Assembly: GCA_026120035.1 (NCBI GenBank)
Contig: JALRME010000019.1
Coordinates: 434,001-498,000 of the forward strand
DNA from: Coleophoma eucalyptorum
Lineage: Eukaryota > Ascomycota > Leotiomycetes > Helotiales > Dermateaceae
Direction of reading: 5' to 3'
DNA length: 64,000 nucleotides
The translations under genes and the position numbers were made by a program. The notes under the pieces were generated by a model. The model did not search any database. It was given only the letters and a program-made list of their open reading frames with translations, and was not told the DNA's origin. This document shows positions 54,798 through 64,000 of the stretch, in pieces. How positions within the stretch are numbered: position 1 is the stretch's first letter; each line of letters starts with the position of its first letter.

Positions 54798-57412
54798 ATG
54801 GCCTCACAGAATGATAGCAGTGGCCCAAGCCAGCCAGTACTACGACCTGCTTTGAGACCGGAGGGGGACGAGGTGACAAGCCCTAAGAGTGGAGCTATAA
54901 AGAGTGAGCCATCAACATGATCCTTTCCATTGTTGCTCCTGCCCCGCTTACCTTAATTGCACTGTATTTGATCCTTACAGATCTGCTGACCTCGTAGCAG
55001 TGGTGTCCATAGCAGAGCCCGAAGAATACACTCCACTGCCGCCCCCCACCGAAGAAGTCTCGAGACGAAAGCAGTTCACGGCAAGCATTGCAAAGAGAAT
55101 GACAGGCCGACCAACCCCCTCCTCCACGGCCTCCTCCAGAGTCTCCACAACGAGCCAGGGAAGCACAGACGAAACTAATCTTTCCCCAGAGAGTTCTTCA
55201 CATCACCGTGGGGATCACAAGTATGGACACCGGCACCACCAACGTCACCATCACGATAGATTGCTATCCCAGGTTGCGGAATGGCTTCAGGCTGAGAAGA
55301 CAAAGAAAGCAGCCCGCAAATCTCACAAGCGGGGTGCGAAGGAAGAGGATGGGCAAGGTGAAGAATTAGGATTATATACTGGTAGATCAGCGTCTAGACC
55401 GTCATCTCATGGCTCTGACTCAAGCTCCATCTCTCTCGAGAAGCTCCAGAGGATCTTAGAAGACAGCCGGACTGCATTTGGACATGATCTACTGCCGGGT
55501 TCCTCTCCTGTCTTACGACCTAAGATGTTTTCTCATGGTAGACGACGGTCGTCTGCCCGTAGTTTGAGAGGTCATCATTCCTCAGACACTGAGTATCAAG
55601 ATGGTGATGTTGTAGTTCCCACTTGTGACGTGGTATTAGACAACTCCAAGACCATGTCCTACACAGGTGGATCATCTACAGAAACTCCAACCTTGAGCAG
55701 CGGTCCTCGTATAGAGAAAGAGAAGAAAGGCTGGCTTGCTTTTAAAAACGAGATTGTACGGTTGGCGCATACGCTTCGGCTGAAAGGTTGGAGACGAGTA
55801 CCATTGGAAAGAGGTGGGGATATAGATGTCGAAAGACTGAGCGGCGCCTTGACCAACGCAGTCTACGTAGTGTGCCCCCCTAAAGACATGGATAGGCCGC
55901 CTCCAAAATTGTTGCTGCGTATCTACGGCCCACAAGTTGAGCACCTGATTGACCGTGAGAATGAATTGGGCATCTTGCGACGATTGGCTAGGAAGAAGAT
56001 TGGACCTCGTCTCCTGGGTACTTTCAAGAACGGCAGATTCGAGGAATTCTTCAATGCTCAAACCCTAACAGCTGCAGACTTGAGAGTTGAAGCCACTAGC
56101 AAGCAGATCGCGAAGCGCATGCGTGAATTACACGATGGTATTGACCTTCTCGAACGAGAACGAGAGGAAGGCCCCTTTGTGTGGCTGAATTGGGACAAGT
56201 GGGTCGACAGAGTCGAAGAGGTGGTAACCTATCTCGATAAGCAGATTCAGTCCAGCGAGAAACGTCAAGGAGAGAGATGGAGAGAACGGGGGCTTGTATG
56301 TGGTGTTGAATGGCCTATGTTCAAAGCGACCATTGAAAAATACAGGGCTTGGCTTGATGAGTACTATGGAGGGCATAAAAATCTCATGGAAAGATTAGTC
56401 TTCGCCCACAACGATGTAAGTACTGATCAATCCTCTCCTGCGTGCTTGAAAAGTACTTCATGCTACACAAACTCACAATTCTATCTAGACACAATATGGC
56501 AACATCTTACGAATCATTCCAGAATCCAAGGATGGGTCTGCACCATCACCTCTCCTTCTTCCCCAGAACACTCATAAGCAGCTTGTTGTCATAGATTTTG
56601 AGTACGCATCCGCAAACACACCAGGTCTCGAATTTGCAAACCACTTCACAGAATGGTGTTACAACTACCACCATCCCACAGCATCCTACGCCTGTAACAC
56701 CGAAGCATACCCCACACGCACCCAACAAGAGACCTTTATCCGCTCCTACATAAACCACCGTCCACAATTCAATCCTCGCGCAAGTGCCACTCCCAAGCTG
56801 TCTTCTGGCGATAGCAACGTGGGAGCACCAGGCAGTATTAGCGCCTTCATGCTAGACAGCCGCACCCCAAGTGGCACGGAAGTGCCTACCCGTAGCAGTT
56901 ACGCTGAAGAAGAAGCACGACGCGAGAGAGAGACAGAGAAGCAGGTCCAGGCGCTTATAGAAGAAACGCGCGTCTGGCGCATCGCTAACTCGGCACAATG
57001 GGTGGCGTGGGGAATCGTGCAGGCTGAGATACCTGAACAATCCTCAGCTCCCGCCCCTTCCTCGCCTGCTTCTGAAGCTACGGTGAAAGGGTCCCCGAAG
57101 GCATCGGGACATCTCTCTTCTGATGATCTCACTGAGGAGAACCAGGCGAAGCGAGATGCGAAGGAACACGATAAGCGACCTGAGGGCTTAGCTGCTGAGG
57201 CGTTGTTACAAGGCCATAAGCCAGAGGAGGCAGAGAAGTTACAGGATGCGGATGCTTCAGAAGGGGAGGATGAGGAGGAGGAGTTTGATTATCTGGCTTA
57301 TGCGCAGGAGAGAGCGATGTTCTTTTGGGGCGATGTTGTTAGTTTGGGTCTTGTGAAGAAGGAGGAGTTGCCTGAAGAGTTGTTGAGTAAGCTCAAGTTC
57401 GTGGAATACTAA
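54798..57412 (+). CDS. Choline/ethanolamine kinase family protein
   Basis: Exons 54798-54903, 54998-56415 and 56489-57412 join in phase to 815 residues, longer than yeast choline kinase (about 580). Exon 1 starts MASQNDSSGPSQPVLRPAL; the acceptor used (CTCGTAG at 54997) is the one that keeps the frame. A Ser/His-rich disordered region comes first, then the kinase fold: LSGALTNAVYVV, LLRIYGPQVEHLIDRE, ARKKIGPRLLG, RFEEFF, the Brenner motif VFAHNDTQYGNIL and the metal-binding VVIDFEYASAN. A long acidic C-terminal insertion (EGEDEEEEFDYLAYAQERA) follows IANSAQWVAWGIVQAE. It would phosphorylate choline or ethanolamine for the Kennedy pathway in the cytosol. Confidence 0.93.
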
Positions 57413-57873
57413 CCTTCATACCCAATAGATAAAAGAGGTCAGGATGGGGGCTTTGGGCTCTGTTGTGATTTGGTAAGAAATGTTAAGAGCACGATAGACA
57501 TAAGGTAGACTAGAGATCTCTCAAGTAGCCAAACCAAACAATGAAGTCCTCATCCATGTAACTCCATATTACTTTTTGCGTAGGTAGCAGGGCGTGAGTA
57601 TTCTGCCTTCCATGTTGTCTGTGCTTCTCGTGTGTGAAGGAGGGGTAAGATGCCCTGCAAGAGTCCCTGCATACTGGGCATACAATCTGTGTGGCTGTCC
57701 CTGTGGTCGAACAAAACAAGCTCTAAGTCCAGCAAACCCGCTTTGAAGGGTCAGCCCCTTCAAGAACCACCATGGTTGACATTTCCAGCATTTTCACAAG
57801 GGTTTATTCATGTAGGGTAACTTGTTTGGAGATATTCTGATATCTGTGGCGCTATAATGCCCTTTTTCTTTTA
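57413..57873. other. Intergenic between convergent genes, no gene seen
   Basis: About 460 bp; presumably two 3' UTRs. Confidence 0.5.
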
Positions 57874-59688
57874 TCACTCAACGGCCGTCTTTGTAGGTTT
57901 CGGCGACGAGAGCGAGAAGAGGAGCACATGGTGCGCCTCGTCACTCTTTTTTTTGGCCTTTTCCTTTGCATCTTTTTCTATCTTCAACACCTCAGATTTA
58001 TCCGTCTCCTTCTTCCCATCTCCACCATCCTTCTTCCCTCCCTTCTCCTCGGCCCCATCCTCCAGACTCCCATCTTCAGTGTAATTCCACATCAGGTTCA
58101 GCTCTCCCCTCACGGCAGCCGTACTCCATAGTGCGATCAGCACTCCTGGCACCAAATACAGCAGTGCAGGTTGTGCGTGGTTGAAGATATTCAGCACCAC
58201 CAGCGTGGCAAGCATGCCCGCTACATAACCCACAAGCGCGGCGTTGAAATACACTCTTGGAAATCGGCCACCAACGCTCGCCTTGTCGTCCGGCGCAGCG
58301 CTGGTGGTCCAGAACCTCTCACCCCAATTGCCCGTTGCAGAAACATACGGTGCTTTGGTAATTTTGGGCAGTGTAGCTGATGCTAAGGATGAGTCTGGAT
58401 TGAGAACTATGGGCGTAGAACTGGTGCGTTTGCGGAGATAGTGTAGATATAGATCAAAGCGAAGGGCCAGCGCGATCATTATCCCTGGGAGGACTATGTC
58501 ACCAAGTCCTAGCATACCGCCCTTTTTGCCAGGGAATACCAACTTAATGGGCACATCAAGAGATGTGGCAACGGTGACCATGAGTGGACTATTGTTGAGT
58601 TAGTGATGGTTCAAGCGATTGGTAAAAAGAAAAGGAGAGACGTACGTGTAAAATACCATAGTGATATCGTACACAAAAAGACCAGCAAGAACCAAGGATC
58701 CTGTCCAAAATGTGGTAGGCGACATAAGTTGCAAAGTCCCATAGCAGAATCCGAAACCCATCAAATTCGTAAGCCACCATGTCTTCCCAAGAGTGTTATA
58801 CAGCACCACCGCAAAGAAGCCGATCACCAGACCCATAACATCATTCAATTGGATCTTGCCCTTCATGCTCAGGATTCCATGCACATAGCCCCTAAAGATC
58901 CAATGGTTCTTGAGCAGTGCTCGCAAAGCCCAGAGACGTTGGGTGTTCTTCTCTGAGAATTTGATCGTCGACAGATACCCTGGGAGAGGGGTCATCTTGT
59001 CCGCAACGAATTTGCGATGAACCTGGACCCGGCCTGGCTTCACAGCGCCAGTGAGTTGCTGTGAGAGAAGTGGATCCACGTGATAAGTCTGGTTGCCATA
59101 AGACCATAAGTCGGGAAAGATGAAAGTGGTCAGGACATTGAGGCCATCGCCAACAAGCTTGCCAACTCCAAAAACTCCAAGGGCAGAGAAGTAGTATCCG
59201 AGAATCTTGTTGAGCAAAGCTGGATCTTCGAGCCATTTGATGATCAGATAAAGACCTCCCAAAGTACAGCCGGCTAGCACTGGGAACATGATGGCATCTG
59301 AAGGAGTCAAACCCTCCACCGTGGCTTCTTCCACATGGGTGTCATCGTCGTCCTCACCTTGGTTGGTCGAGCGAATGGATTTCTTGGGGGATTGGGCAGA
59401 AGGTGGACGACGTAGAGATGCGTGGCAGCCAATGTATATTGGGAACAGCGCAGCAGCGAATATGTGCAGATACATCTGTACCAGATCACGCTCTTCATAT
59501 ATTTTCTGACCCCATTTTCCCAAGAACTGGAGAGCAGCACTGTCGTCCTCCATTTTCCCTTGTTGCTTTTCAGAAGATGGAGTGCCCTTGGCTGGGAGTA
59601 GGCTTCTCGCAGTGGAGTTAAATACTTTACGAATCACGAAATGGACTTGCACAAGACGCGACGTGGTCTGGATAGCGAGGCGAGACAT
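57874..59688 (-). CDS. Signal peptide peptidase (intramembrane aspartyl protease)
   Basis: Exons 59688-58646 and 58588-57874 join in phase to 585 residues; a start at 59553 is an alternative. Multi-pass ER protein of the SPP/presenilin family that cleaves signal peptides and other type II segments within the membrane. The catalytic motifs are FVYDITMVFYT (YD) and GMLGLGDIVLPG (GLGD), with the C-terminal PAL-type motif as QPALLYLVPG. An acidic luminal loop lies near residues 110-130. The cytosolic tail is very rich in Lys and Glu/Asp (EEKGGKKDGGDGKKETDK), without a KKxx ending. Head to head with the cyclophilin gene. Confidence 0.93.
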
Positions 59689-59977
59689 CTCGAGCGCTCG
59701 CCTAACTATCTCCTCACCATCTTGTGGTGTGCCTGGAAGAACCGAGAACCAGCAATTTATCAATCCTTAATCTTCAGCCTTGCGAGATTCCAAAATCCTT
59801 GTTGCGACAAGGCAGGCGATTTTTCTACATTTATTGACAATCACAAAGTCAATCCAGTCTTTAAATTCCCCAGCGCAAACCTGGACTAGTCGTCTCCTCT
59901 CAATCGCACTCAAAGCACTTGAGTTACTGGTTCCACGATATAATTTGATCTCAGCCTTTCTATCGCAAATCCACAAA

Positions 59978-60523
59978 ATGACGACCAACATTGCCCTCGA
60001 GACAACGATGGTAAGGTTCCCCTCCTCTACCCGACTGGCTGAGCAAGGGCACTAACAATGATTCAAGGGCACAGTAGTCGTCGAGCTCTACCATGACCAT
60101 GCGCCCAAGACATGCAAGAACTTCGAGACACTGACCCGGCGAGGATACTACGACACGCTTCTCTTCCACCGCATCATTCCCGACTTCATGCTCCAAACCG
60201 GTGATCCAACAGGCACAGGCCGAGGCGGGAGCTCGATCTACGGCGAGAAATTTGAGGATGAGATCTCCCCCTCTCTAAAGCATACTGGTGCTGGAATCCT
60301 CAGCATGGCCAACAGCGGCCCGAATACCAATGGGAGCCAGTTCTTCATTACCCTGGCACCGACGCCGTGGTTGGATGGGAAGCATACGATTTTTGGACGT
60401 GTGACAAGGGGCCTAGGGGTTGTCAAGAGGATGGGGTTGGTGAAGACAGACAAAGAGGATAGGCCGACTGAGGAGGTGAGGATCTTAAGGGCGAGAGTTG
60501 TGGAGGTTGATGATGAGGTTTGA
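59978..60523 (+). CDS. Peptidyl-prolyl cis-trans isomerase, cyclophilin (PPIL1-like)
   Basis: Exons 59978-60010 and 60068-60523 join in phase to 162 residues, the usual length for this group. Motifs: [19 protein letters not shown], the catalytic [19 protein letters not shown] (Arg and Gln of the active site), [17 protein letters not shown] and the [12 protein letters not shown] tail. The short N terminus ([10 protein letters not shown]) fits PPIL1, a spliceosome-associated cyclophilin, better than CypA. Proline isomerisation is well supported; nuclear role is by family. Confidence 0.95.
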
Positions 60524-60963
60524 AAGTTTTGTGGAGAATGCTGGTCTTTGCATAGCGTGGCGTTTTGGTTTCTTACATTGGTACTTGCATCCTGGGATGA
60601 TTTGAGATACCTTCTAAAATCCATGGCAGTTCTGAGAGGATTCCCAGAATGCAGAGTGTGAAGAATAGTCAACATTATTGATTCAATGACGCTCAGTAGT
60701 AACTCACACGTGCACAGCCTAATATGATTAAATCCGAATCTGTTCGATCTATGAAAGTATAGACTGCACCCTAATGCCATCGTGGTGAAGACCACATGAG
60801 AAAACGCCGTTCCATATGCAGCTACCAGCCCCAACCCAAATCATGCATCCCTGAGTTCTACAGCGGTTTGCTTATGTGTATGTAGAGTGCGCCCTTCTCA
60901 ATATCTTACCTATCTGCCTATGGCTTACAAACATTGTCCTAGATTTGCCAAGCCCTCAGATGC
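60524..60963. other. Intergenic between convergent genes, no gene seen
   Basis: About 440 bp; presumably 3' UTRs. Confidence 0.5.
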
Positions 60964-62338
60964 TCAGTTTGGACTTGACAATGTCTGTGAGCTCTCACTT
61001 GCTGCTCTCTCCTTCTTGACAGTACCATGCTTCTTCACCTGGTCGGGTGGCTCGATGACAGGTGTGTTATTCTCAAGCTTGTTCAATGCACCACCTCCCC
61101 GCCCATGAAGCCATTTCTTTCTCTCTTTGAGAACACCATTCTTCACCGATTTTATTTTATTCGAAACTGCTGCTGCTTTCTTCTTTGGTTCAACAACCAC
61201 AGTTCCGTATTCTCCATCTCCGTCATCAGATTCATCCTCGTCGCTATTAGGTAATCTGTGCTCGAAACTGAGATTTGATGAGTGCTGAGAACCTGTCTTT
61301 GACATCTTGGGTGCTTTTAGTTTGTTGATCTTGGCCAATGAACTCGAAGAAGCCTTCAGCTTAAGTGTTTTCTTTTTCTTCTTCTCGGGCGATTCGTCAG
61401 AATCATAGTCCTCTGCGTCTCTCTTATTCGGACTGCTTTTGCCTTTGTTTTGGCTAGATCCTGCAGGAGCAGGGGTTCCGTTTCGACTACCAGGTGGTGT
61501 ACTGCCGTTCTGACTACCATTCCCGTTGCCATTGCCGTTTTGAATCTTCCACAGTGCATTGCGAGAAGAGTCTCTACCACCGCCACCAATACACTTTGCC
61601 ATGTGGTTGTTCATGCGCTTAATTGGGAGGAAGGTGTTGCAATGGTGGCATTTTGCGTGCGGGAAGTTGATGGGTTTATTTGCCTCGGAGCCATTCGCGC
61701 CACCGGGCGAATCCTGTCCTGCCTGAGCAAGTAATGGATTGGGTTGCTTCTTCTTGCCTCGGCCTGGTCCTTCTGGTTGAAATGTTTGACCGTAAATATC
61801 ATATCCCTTCTTCTCTATGAATGGTCGTCGTTTGCAATATTCGATAGACGGGTCAGGCTTGCGCGCGCCATTACCGTCGGTAGGGTGGAGAAGACGAGGA
61901 AGTCCGCATTTTGGGCACCGTATCTCGTCGATTGCTTTCAAAGGATTTCCCTTCAGGTAGACTTCCCCATCTTTATAAGTCGCGGCGGCGGTCTCGACCT
62001 TGTGAGGATGTGTCTTGGCCGAAATTGAAGAATCGTCTTGTAAGTTGGGGTCGGTTTCGGCAGCTTTTTGCTCAACAATCATTGCTGCAGTCGAGGCGCG
62101 TGCCATCTTCTCATCCCGATGAGTTTTGAGGACAATGTCGTGAATTAGGTTGTAAAAGACGTCGTCCAGAATGGCATGTGCCTGAATTAAGTTAGTTGTG
62201 TTGCTACAATGACGCAGTAACACTGGAGATTTGCAGAATCCAAGGGGACTATACCAATTCGCCCATATTATCCAGCTGGTCGTCATCGTCGACGACGATG
62301 AGGCCATGTGGGGGAAAACTTTCGTTGCTGGAGGCCAT
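60964..62338 (-). CDS. SAGA-associated factor 11 (Sgf11)-like zinc-finger protein
   Basis: Exons 62338-62255 and 62181-60964 join in phase to 433 residues. An acidic N terminus (VVDDDDQLDNMGEL) precedes a helix (HAILDDVFYNLIHDIVLKTH) resembling the Sgf11 helix that packs with Sus1, Sgf73 and Ubp8 in the SAGA deubiquitinase module. A CPKC-containing block (RCPKCGLPRLLHP...EYC) may bind metal. The Sgf11-type finger is CHHCNTFLPIKRMNNHMAKC followed by GGGRDSSRNA. The long C-terminal tail is Ser/Lys/Asp-rich and low complexity. If correct, it acts in the nucleus on histone H2B deubiquitination. Much longer than yeast Sgf11 (99 residues), as in other filamentous fungi. Confidence 0.8.
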
Positions 62339-62996
62339 TTTTATGCCGCGCAGGCTCGCAGTGGAGGTGACAAGCTGTGAAAAGGGATGTTCTCGTCAAA
62401 GCCCGATCGCAGCGTGAAGACGGCAGGAAACTGAGGCGAGCTGAGCATCAAGACATTGCTGGGGAGATTAAATTTCGGTCTCGGAAGAAATGGGCATTGT
62501 TCAATGGGAGAATCGAATCGGTGCTTCGTGGGTGGGCAACAGGATGGCGACTCGATGGAGGTGAGTACGAGGTGCCGGGTGAATAATACTTTAGCTCTCT
62601 CTGTCTGTGTCTTGCTCTGCCTTACTTACCACTTACGGAGGCTTGATTCGTGAAACCCAGCTTGCTTGCTCGCCTGCCTTCCGTTTGCCTGACGAACCAG
62701 TGCGGACAGGGGTTCGGGTGCCTTAGGCTGGCGATAAGGATACTTGTACGGCTTATCGCTGCCCCGTGACCTGGACTTTTTCTATTTTGGTGGCCCCATC
62801 CCATCTCATTCCACCCACTATCCCCAGGAATGACCGCGAACGGGTCTCAGGGCGCCCTTCAGAACACATATTTCATATTGCATATATCACTTGATGGCTC
62901 GCCCATCCACCCAACTCTCTGCATCAAAGAACTTCGCTATCTCTGCTGCCCTTTCCTTCTCGTAGGATCGCTGTATTCGCTCCCTGTACCTTTACC
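62339..62996. other. Divergent promoter of the Sgf11-like and NAA50-like genes
   Basis: About 660 bp; no element recognised beyond general promoter position. Confidence 0.5.
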
Positions 62997-63998
62997 ATGG
63001 AAGTCAAAAGCACGCCGACCGCAGTGAATGCCCCTCCTCACTCGCAATCGTCGATTCGCTCCTTCTTCCAACCCCGAACTCCCACCTACTCAGCTCCACC
63101 TACGAATTCGATGACTCCGCCGAATGCCTCTATTTCTTCTGCGAACGCCTCTGCGCCACCTCCAACCCAAGCACAGAATGGCTCCTCGACAACTCTGCCC
63201 CAGCGCGCCACCATCTCTGTAGTCGAAGAGCCTCATATTCAGCCCTTGCGCCGCATCAATTCCTTACTGCTACCTGTCAACTACCCGGATAGTTTCTACC
63301 ACAAAATCCTGTCTCCATCCAACTTCTCTCGCGTACTTCTCTGGAAGGACAATCCAGCTGATGAGGCAAAAGTTGTTGGTGGGGTAGTCTGTCGCTTGGA
63401 CCCGAGCAGTACGTCCCCCGATTCCAGCTTCGATATATATGTACAGTCACTGGCGCTTCTATCGCCTTACCGTTCTCAAGGACTTGCAACTCGAATTCTA
63501 GAGACTGTGATCTCCTCGGCGGTGTCGCAGAACGAGGTGAAAATTGACAGTCTCTATGCACACGTATGGACGGAGAATAGAGAAGGCTTGGAGTGGTATG
63601 CAGCAAGAGGGTTCAAAAGGGAGGAGCCAGTGCTTCATGGTTACTACCGAAGACTGAATCCAGACACAGCTTGGGTTCTACGCCGTCGTCTGACTCCCAG
63701 TGACCATTTGGCTGCGGCACCACAGTCGACCTCTCCTCCACCGCCTATTGCTGTCACAAACCCCGCTGGAAGTCCTGCCCCCCCTAAGGTAACTGCTCCT
63801 AGACGGCCAGATATGTTGCGCGCTGCTTCTTTCCAAGATCGACGCCCTGAGCGGGAATGGAACGATCTACCCACAGATCTGGATCTTCTCAAGGCACCAA
63901 CCGGAACAAACTCACGAAGTAGCTCCATGACCCGGGGGGGCACGGTTGGCAAGAAAAAGAAAGAGAGGCAGTATCCAGCTGCTGCATTCGGGTCTTGA
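62997..63998 (+). CDS. NAA50-like GNAT N-acetyltransferase with N-terminal PIP box
   Basis: 333 residues, single exon, ending two bases before the window edge. The GNAT domain (about residues 80-225) resembles NAA50/San: RRINSLLLPVNYPDSFYHKI, VVGGVVCRL, YVQSLALLSPYRSQGLATRI (acetyl-CoA R/QxxGxA loop), LYAHVWTENREGLEWYAARG and GYYRRLNPDTAWVLRRRL. NAA50 acetylates N-terminal Met-x peptides and, in animals, supports sister-chromatid cohesion. Residues 17-24 read QSSIRSFF, an exact PCNA-interacting (PIP) box, followed by a Pro/Ser/Asn-rich linker. The C-terminal tail is Pro/Ser-rich with a Lys cluster (KKKKER) that may be nuclear targeting. NAA50 from animals has neither the tail nor the box. Confidence 0.88.
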   Translation: MEVKSTPTAVNAPPHSQSSIRSFFQPRTPTYSAPPTNSMTPPNASISSANASAPPPTQAQNGSSTTLPQRATISVVEEPHIQPLRRINSLLLPVNYPDSFYHKILSPSNFSRVLLWKDNPADEAKVVGGVVCRLDPSSTSPDSSFDIYVQSLALLSPYRSQGLATRILETVISSAVSQNEVKIDSLYAHVWTENREGLEWYAARGFKREEPVLHGYYRRLNPDTAWVLRRRLTPSDHLAAAPQSTSPPPPIAVTNPAGSPAPPKVTAPRRPDMLRAASFQDRRPEREWNDLPTDLDLLKAPTGTNSRSSSMTRGGTVGKKKKERQYPAAAFGS

Positions 63999-64000
63999 TC

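Overview
This is a filamentous ascomycete (Pezizomycotina) nuclear contig. The evidence is short GT-AG introns of about 40-110 nt in most genes, Zn2Cys6 regulators, a fungal highly reducing polyketide synthase, a PTH11-type rhodopsin-domain receptor, pisatin-demethylase-like and other fungal P450s, and a CRY-DASH protein with a glycine/arginine-rich tail. A leotiomycete is my guess only. No tRNA, rRNA, CRISPR array or intact transposon was recognised. Gene models were assembled by hand; the joined exons close in phase unless an entry says otherwise.

Left part (1 to about 31.6 kb) is accessory and secondary-metabolism rich. A highly reducing PKS (KS-AT-DH then a degenerate methyltransferase segment) runs off the left edge on the minus strand. 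It is divergent from a BAHD/trichothecene-acetyltransferase-like acyltransferase. Next come an AflR-like Zn2Cys6 regulator, a 2-kb AT-rich stretch and a cytochrome P450. The divergent PKS/acyltransferase promoter carries two perfect TCG-N5-CGA palindromes and one near match, the type of site AflR proteins bind. A related site lies about 250 bp upstream of the P450. Together these suggest a self-regulated polyketide cluster. After a mitochondrial-type hotdog thioesterase come a LaeA/UMTA-like methyltransferase divergent from a second P450, a tyrosinase, a seven-helix rhodopsin-domain protein, a dubious small membrane protein and a tannase/feruloyl-esterase-family hydrolase. AT-rich gene-poor stretches, one with an LTR-like remnant, lie at about 9.5-11.5 kb and 30-31.2 kb.

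Right part (31.6-64 kb) is conserved and housekeeping: a Zn2Cys6 regulator, CRY-DASH, a mitochondrial pyruvate carrier subunit head to head with complex I subunit NDUFA2, an NT-C2 protein head to head with tRNA adenosine deaminase Tad1, glucokinase, an HSPA12-like Hsp70, a choline-kinase-like protein, signal peptide peptidase head to head with a PPIL1-type cyclophilin, a SAGA Sgf11-like zinc-finger protein, and a NAA50-like N-acetyltransferase with an unexpected N-terminal PCNA-binding (PIP) box.

The most interesting items are the candidate AflR-type operators tying PKS, acyltransferase and P450 together, the eroded SAM motif of the PKS, the PIP box on the NAA50-like enzyme, a probable GC-AG intron in one P450, and micro-exons of 8 and 16 nt.
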